Positions 42,330 through 54,798 of a stretch of 64,000 bases of DNA are shown piece by piece (the stretch's first letter is position 1; each line of letters opens with the position of its first letter). The stretch spans positions 15,792,962 to 15,856,961 of the forward strand of contig NC_087074.1 of the NCBI RefSeq assembly GCF_026151205.1, written 5' to 3'. The notes under the pieces were generated by a model. The model was not told where the DNA came from. It made no database searches and was given only the letters and a program-made list of their open reading frames with translations. A program made the translations under genes and the position numbers. This DNA comes from Bolinopsis microptera. Its lineage: Eukaryota; Ctenophora; Tentaculata; Lobata; Bolinopsidae.

Positions 42330-45180
42330 ATGACAGCACTAGCAGCGATTGGGTGCGAAGTATTATACGTTTACCCTGACATGAGTGGGGCTGGTAAAAC
42401 GACATGCGTATCCGTCCTCGGTATCAAATTAGAGTAATCAGTGAAAAAGTCACTAAAGTGATCAGTGTTAAGTGCGTTCGAGAGTAAAAAAGAACGAATC
42501 CAATTCTAGTAGTGACCGTTACGTTGCGTGAACCTCCCGCGGGCAGAACAATTTCAGACCGCGGCGCGAAGAGAAGGAAGGTTTTCTGAGAGCGCTCGAT
42601 TCATTATTCTAAAATTTAAATGTTCAAGTGCGCGGCGCGAAATTTCGACGCTTCCCTCCACATTCGAGTATCAAATTTTGAATTGATGTTTCCATAATCT
42701 AAACTGATCTTTTAGTAAATCCTGAAACCCTAACATCATTTAAATTTTATTATTATTCATTTGTTACAACTTAAAGTCACTAAAGTGGTATGGAGAATAA
42801 GGTTGAAATTTTGCGCCGCGCATTCATGATTCAAACATTTAAATTTTAGCTTCGTTAATTTTATTTTGTATTCGTCATTGCATGCCGGTTCACCATTAAG
42901 CAATTTGCATTTTTAATTTTACATTAACCATTTGTCCAGCTAGATGGCATAATATTCACATCTTATAATTTATTTAACCGCAAGTGTGAAGTGTGAAATG
43001 GTAATTGTGAAATTTGAAATTAGGAATTGAGAATGCACAATGCAGAATGGTTTTTTTAAAAAGCTTTTACATTTTACGTTTGTTGTTTGTGGTTTGTGGT
43101 TTGATCGACGATGTAAAACCAACAATGTGTATCTTTGATTTTTAATTTTACCATTTACAATTTACATAGCGTCAATATACGTCAAAAATTTTATAGTTTA
43201 TGTTCAATGTTTATGTAATATTAGGCAGTGCGCCATCGACAATAAGACGCGCGCGCTGACCATTGAATGGTTTTTAGCTCTTATTTCGGCCAGCACATTA
43301 TTTTGGAAACAATCGAAAAGTTATAATACTTCCCATATAACAATTTTGTTGACATTTGGTCAGCTTACGTAAACACTTATGTTCTACTGAACCTAATTTA
43401 GTTTGAGCAATTTCGATGCTCAGAATTTGAGTTATCAACGAATTTATACATACTTTGTCATTTTTAGACCTCTTAATCAAGGCCAATCTCTCCCAACTAA
43501 GTTAGGTTCGGTAGTTAAGTATGATTGGAAGGTTCTGACAAATTTTCAGCATGATTCATGTTCAGGAACCGAAGATATGACAGAATAATACGACAAAAAT
43601 CAACGAATTTCGTCAAATTACGCGACTTTTACAGCTAATTTTGCTCCAAAAGCCGCGCACCATCAAATATGGCACCTAGGCGAAACTCACTGATCATTCC
43701 AAAAAGGTACGATAAATTTGGTACTGTGAAAATTCTCACAGTCTCTAAAAAACGATGGTACAAAAATTTTGAAAATCCGAGCAAGTTTATTTTTTATCGT
43801 GCACCGCCTAGTAATATAATATTAATACTAATAGTAATACTATATCAATATCAAATATGCTATAACACATCACATATGAAAATTTAAAAACTCAACAGTG
43901 CAGTGTCAAGTGTATAACATAATCAAGGAAAGCAAAAGACAAAAAAACTGCATTGGCAGTTGGATTGTAGCGCGATGCACTACTGGGTCGCGCGCGCATC
44001 AAATAATGCTTCTCGCAACCACTTCGGTAGATCGGCGAGATGCACCACTGTGCCTCACCGAGCTGCGAAGGATTGACATCGTGAATCAAGCAGTTGGACT
44101 GACGGACTGTTTCAATAATTGTTGTGCAAAGAGATTGAGCGACTTTTGTCCAACATATGCAATATGACACTCATTGGTTATTGACACTGACAGCGATGAG
44201 CGGCTTTTGTATTTTCAATTTTGTCCAAATCCGAAATTAATGTTTTCGGACAAGGGTCTCTGTCAGAAAAAAACTTTATCAACGATTGTTGTCTGAATGC
44301 TCCATGCTGAATTTCAGAACAAATTTCTGCAATATCAGAGAACAAAAATCCGCAAAGTCAAAAGTTAAAGCTGCGCACTTTTATAAGGCCCAAAATAAGA
44401 CTTTTCAGGATAATTCAAAATCTACGTTGTCCCAAATTGTGCTCCTGGGGAGCTAACTTAAGTTTTACGAGACGGACATTTTGTTGAAAAGCAGAACTTT
44501 TACTTCCGAAGTTAGGCCCCTACCAATAAGGTTTCCTGGGCACTCGTAAAATATTTGGGTATAGGACTCAGTGGCGGAAGTCACTGCGGCGGTGTACAGT
44601 CCGGCGGAGGACGGTACAGCAGAGGCCGGTACGGCGGTACTTTCCAAAAAGGTTGGACGGAACGGCGGATCACATGACACCCACTTTACAGTTACTTTGG
44701 ACAGTACGGCGGCACTAGAAACTGTACCTATAAAATAGACCTAGCACTGCTAATATAACAAAATCGATTAGCTTTAAAAAGTTCTATTTTCCTCTATGTT
44801 ACTTCGAAATTAATTTTAATTAAAATTAAATTGGATAAAGTTTAACATATACATTGTGATTGCTAAGAACAGTTATTGTTCCACTTTTTGGTTCGTATCA
44901 GATCGCGTCCGGTCTGCACAACGGTGGTTAAGCGAGTGCATGATGAGCTTGTTACAGTGAGATCTCATATCACTGCGCCGAGATGCAATGGGTAATAACA
45001 AGGGCATGAGAACACGTCACGAGGGATCGCATCCAGGAATCTGATCAACCGTAGCCAAGAAGAGAGGTTGCTCAATGAAACGTAGATTATGATAGAGGCA
45101 AACAGTATATAAAGTGGATCAAAGTTGAGGAGAGTATCTTATTAGCACTACCAACTACCATCTCCAGTACTGCAACACTA
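42330..45180. other. No gene; scattered repeat fragments
   Basis: Contains an inverted relative of the 4.5-kb repeat at 43967-44090 and GC-rich GGTACGGCGG repeats at 44575-44715. No supported coding region. Confidence 0.5.
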
Positions 45181-45204
45181 CAACTTGTGTACAACAGCTA
45201 CAAC

Positions 45205-46437
45205 GATGTTCGATGAAGATACGGTGAAGGTGGTCAGAGGGAGAACTGCTAACAGTCAGAACCTTCTACACCGTGGTTTCCGCTACTCCAAAGATGGAAA
45301 GCCGACTCTGGATGGACGACAGGCTTGGAGCATGGAGGTGCGTGAAGAAGAACGACAGATGCAAGGGACGACTGTACACCCTCAACGGATCCCTGGTGTC
45401 AGTCACCCAGCCTCACAACCACAGTGCCGACATAGCTGACTGCGAAGTCCGAGAAGCCCTCTCCCAAGTCCACGATCTGGCTGCGACTACGATTACTCAG
45501 AACCACAGAATCTACTGCTCCGTTACTGGCTCGCTGTCCCAGGCTGCTCGCTTCCTCCTCCCCAGTGAACAAGCGGTGAAGAAGCAAGCTCAGAGAGCCC
45601 GCCGGAAGGAGAACCCTGTCCCTAGAGCTCCGACGAACCTGGCAGACCTTGAACTGGAGGAGGACGACTGCATGTCTCTGGCTGGCGAACCTATGCTCCA
45701 GTTTGATAACAAAGACGACGAGCGACGAGTTATCATCTTTGGGACGGAGAAGAACCTGCGAGCCCTGGAGGACAGCAGCTCTTGGTACGTGGACGCGACC
45801 TTCTCCTCTTCTCCTCAGCTCTTCTACCAACTCCTCACCATTCACGCTGAGATGGTCAACTTTAACGAGGACGCTACCTGGGTCTTCCCTTGCATCTACA
45901 TCCTCCTCACCCACAAGGATACCCCCGTCTACAAGGAAGCTGCCAAGACTCGGCAGTCTTGACAACTTCTCTCCAGACAACATCATGGTGGACTACGAGC
46001 TAGCTCTCCGGAATGCCTTATCTGCCACCTTCCCTTCCGCGCAAGTTGACAGCTGCTACTTCCATCTGTGCCAAGCGGTGATGCGGGCTGTCCAGCGACT
46101 TGGCTACAAGGAGCAGTACGAGCGAGTTACGACGGATCTCACTACTGGTCAGAAAACCTACACTCCTACCCGGATCTGGATACGCAGACTGATGATCCTC
46201 GCCTACATCCCTACAGCGGACGTCCCGGACGCCTTCTTCAGTATCCTGGACCAGATGCCACCGACCTTGGACATCGACGACCTCCTCGCCTACTTCCAGA
46301 CGACATGGATCCAGGGACTCACCACCTCGGAGAGAACCCACCGAAGAGGAAGAAAGCTCACAGCGACAAGGACAGGAGGATTCACCGCATCGTGCAGAAC
46401 TACCACTCTTACGAAGATGATGTCTTGACTTACCTGG
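45205..46437 (+). pseudogene. FLYWCH/MULE-type transposase, frameshifted
   Basis: Begins with a FLYWCH zinc-finger-like domain (VRGRTANSQNLLHRGFRYSK, then AWRCVKKNDRCKGRL, HNH) and continues into a MULE transposase core (WYVDATFSSSP, DNIMVDYELALRNAL, CYFHLCQAV). The frame breaks at about 45333, where a 7-bp AGCATGG duplication interrupts AWRC; at about 45955 (after KEAAKTRQS), where another frame continues; and again near 46320, after which the C-terminal part is missing or scrambled. Elements of this type cut and paste DNA with 9-11 bp target duplications. The long ORFs on the opposite strand are shadows. Confidence 0.85.
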
Positions 46438-46534
46438 ATCTGCTCAGAAGTGATATATGAAATATTGATTGCTGTAATTTCTTGATAATGATTTGTGGGA
46501 TTTAGATATTATATTGAGTGTGTCAACGAGCGTG

Positions 46535-46818
46535 CTAAATCACTCTACAGTCGATCTTCGAGACTGTTCTAAAAGGGCCCCCGACAGTTGAAACCAACTT
46601 CAATCGATGTATTTTCGGACGCTGATTCCGAATCACCCCCCATGACATATTGGCGAAAACTGTCTCGATCACGTGATATGACCGTATAAGGAAGTTAGTC
46701 TAATTTCTCGTTAGGGTTAGGGTTTCAGCATATACTTTAGGGTTTCGAATAGTCTTTCAGGGCCAGCTAGAGAACGGGTTGAAAAAGTCACGTGACAGTC
46801 GAGTGTAGAGTGATTAAT
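46535..46818. mobile_element. ~285-bp MITE, same TIR as the 8.9-kb element
   Basis: Left CTAAATCACTCTACAGTCGA and right TCGAGTGTAGAGTGATTAAT, the TIR found at 7982 and 16806. Non-coding. Lies just downstream of the broken MULE transposase, possibly a derivative of that family. Confidence 0.75.
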
Positions 46819-46827
46819 CATCATCCT

Positions 46828-47360
46828 GCAATGATTTCTAATTACTAACATTTTTGTAGTAGTTGTACAGCAATACTAAGGTAATGGGACTACTGCGGAC
46901 CCTCTACCGGCAAAACCTTGTTAACAAAGCCGCAGTCAAGGTTCGGTGAACGGTTGTTAAAATGTAAAAGCGCTTAGCCTTAAGGGAGATAAGTCAAAGT
47001 GGTTGAGCAACATCATGTTGTGGACATCTTGAGAAATTCTTCTCGAATAATTTTAAAGACTTGATGTCAATTTATTATCGGAGAAAAATACGATTTATGA
47101 AGGAGCATCCTTAGCTTACATTTTACCTACTACTCATTTCTCAAGATGTCCACTACTATAATACATAGCTACATCAACATGATGTTGCTCTACCAGTTTG
47201 ACTGATGTCCCTTAAGCGCTTTTAAATACCGTTCACCGAACCTTTACTGCGGCTTTGTTAACAAGATTTGGCCGGTAGAGGGTCCGCAGTAGTCTAGTCC
47301 CATTACCTTAGTTTTGCTGTACAACTACTACAAAAATGTTAGTAATTAGAAATCATTGCA
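46828..47360. mobile_element. 533-bp foldback element with ~200-bp arms
   Basis: Starts TGCAATGATTTCTAATTACT and ends with its reverse complement. The arms (including CTACTGCGGACCCTCTACCGG and TTCACCGAACC) pair over about 200 bp around an AT-rich centre. It abuts the preceding MITE. Confidence 0.85.
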
Positions 47361-48988
47361 TCTTGCACTTATTATAGATACCCGTGGAATTTTTGGACAC
47401 CGTTGACAGTTGATTAAGCAACTTTATGGTTACACTTACTACTAAAAGTACAGAAGTAATCCGGAATCCCAATATAATAATACTCGACCTCTGCTGCAGT
47501 CTGCCTGATCCAGAGGATGTCACCATTTTACCTTCACACAGAACGCTGTATGAAGATGACGATCAGACCTTGTTACTAACATTTTTATTAAAAACTCATA
47601 GTCATAATTTTAACTCAAAAAGTTAAAAAAATTCAGGGGGCTCCGCCCGAAAACCCCTGCCACCGCTTCGCTCCAGTGGACAAACCGGAGCCGGGCTCGC
47701 TTTGCTCGGCAGTCGGCCATGATTCCCCAAGTTTGAAAAAGGAATTACGACCCTGTCCTGGGGGTATTTTGTTGAGTGTTACTGTATACTGGTCTCATCG
47801 TTCACGTGATGTAATATTTATTATTAGCTTAGATTGAATTTTAAAAGGCAAGGGCGTGCACTGTACAGTGTACATTGTGCACCCAAAAATAAAGGTTCAA
47901 ATAATTCGGTACGATAAATTATTTCTTAGGCTATTCGGTTTTATATTACATATTTTTAATAATAAATTTAAAAAATAAATATCGCAGTAAAACTTTGAAT
48001 GAATTTCTAGTTCTAGTTCTACAGCTCAGCTGCTCAGAAGTTGGGGTAAAAATAAAATTCCAGATGATTTATGCAATATCACTAATCACGACTACATTTT
48101 TCTGTTTGCAACTTTAACTAAGTTACCTTTGTTGCACTTGCATATCGCTCGGATCATGGGATCAGGAATTTATCAATATAATGTAATCTTGTCTCACGAC
48201 TGTCAGCAGAGAATGGAATATCAATAGATGTTCAATGTTAGCTGCCTTCCAAGTGAGAAAAATTTAAATTTAACAACTAAACATTCAGTTTTACGCTAAA
48301 CCTCATTTAACTTTAAGCAAACTTTTCCAATCACAGTTCGAACAAGGTACTATTACATACTACTATAATATAAGTAGATTTATACGTATACCCAGACCAT
48401 TTCCAAAATACAAGACTAACACTCAGCAGTTACCAAGCTACCTCCGCAGTAATTACTGGGAATGTAGTCTGGTATAGTACGTGACATTTTGTTAAAATGT
48501 ACAGTTCTCTTCAGGCCGGCCGCTCTCGAGAGTTATCCAATGTTTCTTTCTCCACAGACAATAACATTCATTTTACCGGTCCTAATCACGATACTAATGA
48601 TTTAATTTGATGACCGTACGAAATATGTGGATGCGTAACGTACCGCCATATTTGATACCGAGAGAGCGCAACGAGGCAGGTATGTGTTTATCCCTGTTAG
48701 CACTGTTCCTTGCCTTGTTATGTGTTTAAACGTTTAGGTATGAGTAAAGCTGCTGTCGTTGGAGTTTGTGTAGCTCAGTGTTGCAATTAGCGTGTATTAC
48801 TTTTAGGATTTGGAGAGTTGCCAAAGGTTAGGTTCAATGCGTATATTATACTATATGCTATGTAACTAGTAACTACACTGTTATTACGCACAGTTTGCTC
48901 TGGTCTTGTAGAGTTGTCACTTGTCGTGATAAAGTGCACTGTTTACTGTTTAGTTGTGAGTAGTATTTCTTTCTGCGATAAAACGTTT
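47361..48988. other. No gene recognised
   Basis: AT-rich, with a short GC-rich patch (47635-47725). It may hold the promoter of the gene starting at 50343. A 66-codon ORF at 47426 has no recognisable content. Confidence 0.4.
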
Positions 48989-50213
48989 TGATCAAAACAC
49001 ACTCTCACTTGAGACATTGTTCCACTGAAGACACACTGTCCAAATTCCCATTGGAGACACTGTTCCACTGGAGACACACTGTCCCAATTTCCATTGGAGA
49101 CACTGTTCCACTGGAGACACTAACCCACTGGAGACACTGTCCCACTGGAGACACTGTCCCACTGGAGACACTGTCCCACTGGAGACACTGTCCCACTGGA
49201 GACACTGTCCCACTGGAGACAATGTCCCACTGGAGACAATGTCCCACTGGAGACAATGTCCCACTGGAGACAATGTCCCACTGGAGACACTGTCCCACTG
49301 GAGACAATGTCCCACTGGAGACACTGTCCCACTGGAGACAATGTCCCACTGGAAACAATGTCCCACTGGAGACACTGTCCCACTGGAGACAATGTCCCAC
49401 TGGAGACAATGTCCCACTGGAGACAATGTCCCACTGGAGACAATGTCCCACTGGAGACAATGTCCCACTGGAGACAATGTCCCACTGGAGACAATGTCCC
49501 ACTGGAGACAATGTCCCACTGGAGACAATGTCCCACTGGAGACAATGTCCCACTGGAGACAATGTCCCACTGGAGACAATGTCCCACTGGAGACAATGTC
49601 CCACTGGAGACAATGTCCCACTGGAGACAATGTCCCACTGGAGACAATGTCCCACTGGAGACAATGTCCCACTGGAGACAATGTCCCACTGGAGACAATG
49701 TCCCACTGGAGACAATACAATGTCCCACTGGAGACAATGTCCCACTGGAGACAATGTCCCACTGGAGACAATGTCCCACTGGAGACAATGTCCCACTGGA
49801 GACAATGTCCCACTGGAGACAATGTCCCACTGGAGACAATGTCCCACTGGAGACAATGTCCCACTGGAGACAATGTCCCACTTGCACTGGAGACAATGTC
49901 CCACTGGAGACACTGTCCCACTGGAGACACTGTCCCACTGGGGACACTGTCCCACTGGGGACACTGTCCCACTGGGGACACTGTCCCACTGGAGAGACTG
50001 TCCCACTGGAGACACTGTCCCACTGGAGAGACTGTCCCACTGGAGACACTGTCCCACTGGAGAGACTGTCCCACTGGAGACAATGTCCCACTGGAGACAA
50101 TGTCCCACTGGAGACAATGTCCCACTGGAGACACTGTCCCACTGGAGACACTGTCCCACTGGAGACACTGTCCCACTGGAGACACTGTCCCACTGGAGAC
50201 AATGTCCCACTGA
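48989..50213. repeat. 17-bp minisatellite (ACTGGAGACAATGTCCC)n, ~70 copies
   Basis: Unit of 17 bp with AATG/ACTG and GAGAC/GGGAC/GAGAG variants arranged in runs; a few phase slips (AATACAATG at 49715, TTGCACTGG at 49880). Because 17 is not a multiple of 3, several frames on both strands stay open (up to 418 codons). These are artefacts, not proteins. Confidence 0.97.
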
Positions 50214-50342
50214 CTTCTACGATTTGCGATACTCACGTTTTTAAACTAGCCCGTTTTATTGGCTAAATAACGTGAAAAATAAAGTATTTTGACTCTTTTT
50301 GAAAGGTTAACCACATCTTTAGTTTAGTGAGACATGGCTTAA

Positions 50343-53300
50343 ATGGACGACCCTCGGAAATCAGGAGGACCGTACAACTATGAACCGTCAACCTCAGAAA
50401 AAGTAGATGATCCATCCTCAAAAAAGTGAGTTTAACTTAGTTTAACAAATAATACAAAATGAAGAATGTTTCTCAGTTCGTGAGTACTGAGTATGCTATG
50501 TGCATTGTGCAAGAAGCATAATTGGTAGCTTTTGTACAACGTGCAGCCTTAGTCTTTTATACAGGGTGGCCCAGAAGTAACTGCCCACACGCAAAAAGGG
50601 TGTGGCACGCCACTTTTTTATCAATGAAATTTTACGAAACTTTCAGGAAATCTAGTTTGACTTATACTGTTATATCTATATTCTCTGAAATTTGTGTGCA
50701 ATTTTGACACGAATTACGTGAGTTATTAAAAGGTTGCTTGTGGGCAGTTACTTCTGGGCCAGCCTGTAATATCCTCGCTCAGGAATAGAAAGAACAAGAA
50801 AGCAAACACTACAGCGCCCAGAAAGCGGAGAGCGAACAAACCTCCAGCAAGTGGTGGGGTCGGAGAACCAATAGACGTTGACAGATACAATGAACCACAG
50901 ATAAACTACACGACTGGTGGGAGGGAGGAGGCTGCTAAACGGTAAGATATGCGACTTTAACACAGAGTGACTTACAACAGTTGAACCACTTACCACAGTC
51001 AAGATAGTCCAACTCAATTCCATTCTCCCTTGTGGAAAAATAGTAATGTTTACCATTTCTCCATTTTAAGCTCAACAGTCATTCGTAACATATTAAATAT
51101 TTGTAGGGGTAGAAGAGGTAGGGGAACAAGTAACGCACCCAAGAGACCCAAAGCACCGAGACAGCCCTCCCCCGCACCGAGACAGCCCTCCCCCGCACTG
51201 AGACAGCCCTCCCCCGCACCAGCATTGTCGTGGAATGCGTATGGAGCACCCAACCCAGGGAGTACCAATCAACCCACCGACTTTTGGAGCGTGTATAAAC
51301 CACCAACCTCCATGGGACTGTATGGACAGAACAGCCCAGAGACAATAAATCAACTTCAAAATGCAGCAATAATAGACCAACTGCTGAGTCCTGGATCAGG
51401 GAGAATGGAACAACTCCAATTATCCGGTAGAATAGACCAGCTTCTTAATCCCACAGCTGGTAGAGGGAACCAACTCTCAGTCTCCAGAATACCCGATCAA
51501 GGGTATAAACCTCACCCTTCAGGGGGGATATTCGGTGCCCCTGTCCCCCCAGGGAGGGCTGATGAACTGCCGAGTTACTTCAGAGCAGATCAGCTCTCAA
51601 CCTCAAGTAGTGTTCCCAAGTCTGCCAAAGTAAAGGAACCAGCTAGGTACACTTCTAAAGTAAAAACCCCGCCAGCTTCTGAAAAGATAAAGATTGTAGC
51701 TGCTAGACCGATAAGATCTGAAAAGCCACCGACTACTAATGAATCGTCATTCAGAACCACACAAGTTTTTCAACCTCATACTCCACAATCTGAAGCTGCG
51801 GTAAACCCACCAACTAAACAGAAACTGCAGAGAGTACCAACTCCACACCGGGAACAGAAACAGCCTACCTCTAGCGGGTTATATACTTTCAGAGATGTTA
51901 CGGTTTATCCAGCAACTCCGGAGGACAATGTTGAACGATCAACTAGTAGACGTGATGAAACACGTGCTATTGTTGAACCACGTGCTATTTTTGAACCACG
52001 TGCTATTGTTGAACCACGTGCTATTGTTGAACCACGTGCTATTGTTGAACCACGTGCTATTGTTGAACCACGTGCTATTGTTGAACCACGTGCTATTGTT
52101 GAACCACGTGCTATTGTTGAACCACGTGCTATTGTTGAACCAAGTGCTATTGCTGAGAAACCAATATTCGAAAGCGTTTACGATATTTCCTCTTTGCAAA
52201 GGTTGGTTTTAGGAGCTCTTGTGCAAAATTTTACGAATCACGATCAAACTTTTACCAAAAGAATGTGACCGTTTTATCTTAACTTCTTAATTCAGAAAGA
52301 AATTAAACAGATTTCTTAATATAAACGTATATGGACACTATTTCTTAAAATTCGAATACGATCGTTAAAACTAATTTCTATTTAACGATAATTTTCACTT
52401 TCAGAAAAAGGGAAATCACAGACCGCGTAGCGGAAAGAAATCAGGCCGACGAACCGCATATCTTTGGTAGTAGTCTTGAATTTTCCGCATCTGAAAATGG
52501 CGATGAAATAGCAACTACTGCTAGAGCAGATGAAAAACCTTCATATGCATCCCAAGCTGAAGAGTCTATCATCTCAAACTGGATAGATGAATTAATTACT
52601 AAATCTGAAGAGCAAATTTCTCAGATTGCCAATGAAGATACATCGACAGCTTCTGAACCCGTTGATGAGTCGCAAATCTCGGATATCGTTTATAAAACGC
52701 TTGTTCCAGAAATCGAAAATGAACCGCCTACTTCAGAAATAGTAGAAAAACCGCCTACCTCAGAAATAGTAGAAGAACCGCCTACTTCAGAAATAGTAGA
52801 AGAACCGCTTACCTCTGAAATAGTTGAAGAACCGCCAACTTCAGAAATAATAGAAGAACCGCCTTCTCCAGAAATAGTAGAAGAACCGCCAACTTCAAAA
52901 ATGGTAGAAGAACTGCTTACTTCAGAAATGGTAGAAGAACTGCCTACTTCAGAAATAGTAGAAGAACCACCAACTTCAGAAATGGTAGAAGAACCGCCTA
53001 TTTCAGAAATGGTAGAAGAACTGCCTATTTCAGAAATAGTAGAAGAACCACCTACTTCAGAAATAGTAGAAGAACCGCCTACTTCAGAAATAGTAGAAGA
53101 ACCGCCTATTTCAGAAATGGTAGAAGAACTGCCTATTTCAGAAATAGTAGAAGAACCACCTACTTTAGAAATAGTAGAAGAACTGCCTACTTCAGAAATA
53201 GTAGAAGAACCACCAACTTCAGAAATGGCAGAAGAACCGCCTACTTCAGAAATGGTAGAAGAAATGCCTACTTCAGAAATAGTAGAAGAACCACCAACTT

Positions 53301-54798
53301 CAGAAATGGTAGAAGAACCGCCTATTTCAGAAATGGTAGCAGAACTTCCTTCCTCAGAAATAGTAGAAGAACTGCCTAATTCTGAGACTGGAGATCAAAC
53401 AGCCAATGATCCGCAAAGTTGCGAGGTTGAAAAAGCACCACAGCCCTGTCAGTCAGCAGATAAACCTCTCGCGGTGAATGGACCGCAAATTCCTGATGAG
53501 CCGCCGCTGTCCAAAAGGTAATTATAATAATAGTGGTTCTGAATAACTATCACCAGCTGAAACCGCTTGCATAATAGCAGGGTGCCAAGTGCCAACTTAA
53601 CTATAAAATGTTACAACTGTAGATTTCGGCTCAGTAAAACATTAAAATAATCTTTAGCTTTAAAAAAAAATGTTCAGTACTTCAGTACAAAAAGGTTATA
53701 ATCAATCTTCATTTAAAATACGATTAATTTTTCAATTAATTCTTACTAGCCATAACATTATTCATATCAAAGGCATAGAGACAGCACGGAGACGGATGAT
53801 CCCGATCCTAAAAGAAGGAAAGCAAAAGAACAGCAAAATGACGAAAAAATTTACCCAAGCTCAGAAGATAAAAGTGAGACAAATTTATCTTGATTTAATC
53901 GCCAAAATGACTTTTTAAATATGAAATGGGTTTCCTGTTTTTGTTGCTGTTGTGTAAAAGCTCACTAGATAACGACATTTTCCCAGGTAAAGATAGAGGT
54001 ATGTTACAGAGAATAGAAGAATCAGGACAACTCCTGCACACCACGTACTGCTACAAAACACCCAACCAACCAACTATGCTGCCACCCATTCTAAACATGG
54101 GTGCTGAAAGTCATGTTAAAGTCTATCACACATTTAAAAGTTCGAAGAAGAAAATGTTGGTCTTACACGGACTACAATACACCAACGAACAATTCGCGTT
54201 GTTCAAACCCAACAAAACAGACTTCCCGTGTGATGAGAACGAACTGGATAATGAGAAAGGAGGGAGTGATTTCGTTCTGATCGGAGAAGATTTTGTGTTG
54301 ATAGTAGAAGTATCCGACTTGAATGAAAATGATGGACAGCAGATAAGGAGTGTTTTTACGACAAAAGCAGAGCAAGGAGCAGTAACCGAGGATCTCGTCA
54401 GAGAAATGATAAGGAGTTCTCATGAAAACGTTGTTACTAGTCCAGTCATCCTAAGGTTTTGTGCTTTCCCGAACCTGTCCAAAACATCTACATCAAACCT
54501 TACGGCAGAGGAGTTATCGAGGGTTATTCTTAGCGAGGATCTAACTCACGATACAAACTTCTCCGCGTGGTGGGAAAAGAATGTTGCTAAAACCTCAAAG
54601 ACTCCCCAAGGAATATTCAAATACACTAAAGAAGTTCTCGTCGGACTCTGGGATTATCTTGCTTTTTCGTGGTGGGGAAGGGTCGTTACAAACGCACTGA
54701 AACCTTCCAAAGAAACAATGACGCATTTAACTAAACTTTTGATAGGACTTTGGGACATAAACTCGCAAGATGATGCCGATATGGAGATCCAGCCTTAA
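50343..54798 (+). CDS. Large disordered repeat protein with C-terminal NERD-like domain, 6 exons
   Basis: Proposed exons 50343-50425, 50783-50941, 51107-52201, 52405-53517, 53779-53873 and 53987-54798. Total 3357 nt = 1118 residues plus stop; all junction phases agree (2,2,2,2,1). Residues ~1-80 are polar and basic. Exon 3 has three RQPSPA repeats and ~11 copies of a hexapeptide EPRAIV. Exon 4 has ~24 copies of a 9-residue EIVEEPPTS repeat. The last exon carries a domain with LVLHGLQY, GGSDFVLIGEDFVLIVEVSD and a Trp-rich tail. This resembles the nuclease-related (NERD, PD-(D/E)XK-like) fold, but the catalytic Lys position reads Ser, so activity is doubtful. Donor GTTGGT after exon 3 is weak; exon 5 could start at 53773. 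Function unknown. Confidence 0.7.
50561..50768. mobile_element. Mariner-type MITE in intron 1
   Basis: Inverted ends ACAGGGTGGCCCAGAAGTAACTGCCCAC and their inverse (CTTCTGGGCCAGCCTGT) flanked by TA. 208 bp, non-coding. Its right end lies only about 14 bp before the exon 2 acceptor. Confidence 0.85.
51960..52150 (+). repeat. 18-bp coding repeat (EPRAIV)
   Basis: About 11 near-identical copies of GAACCACGTGCTATTGTT in frame within exon 3; each contains CACGTG. Confidence 0.95.
52716..53375 (+). repeat. 27-bp coding repeat (EIVEEPPTS)
   Basis: About 24 in-frame copies with higher-order blocks of ~4 units, encoding an acidic proline-containing 9-residue repeat in exon 4. Confidence 0.95.

Noticed and set aside
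45399-46341. Minus-strand ORFs of 195 and 107 codons
   Set aside because: Antisense shadows of the FLYWCH-MULE remnant, whose domains read on the plus strand.
46708-46730. TTAGGGTTAGGG telomere-like sequence
   Set aside because: Only two units inside a MITE; no array.
48989-50213. Several ORFs of 320-420 codons on both strands
   Set aside because: They arise because a 17-bp unit without stop codons keeps all frames open; the strands and frames overlap completely.
48989-50213. Regular repeats suggesting a CRISPR array
   Set aside because: Units are contiguous with no unique spacers, and the genome is animal.
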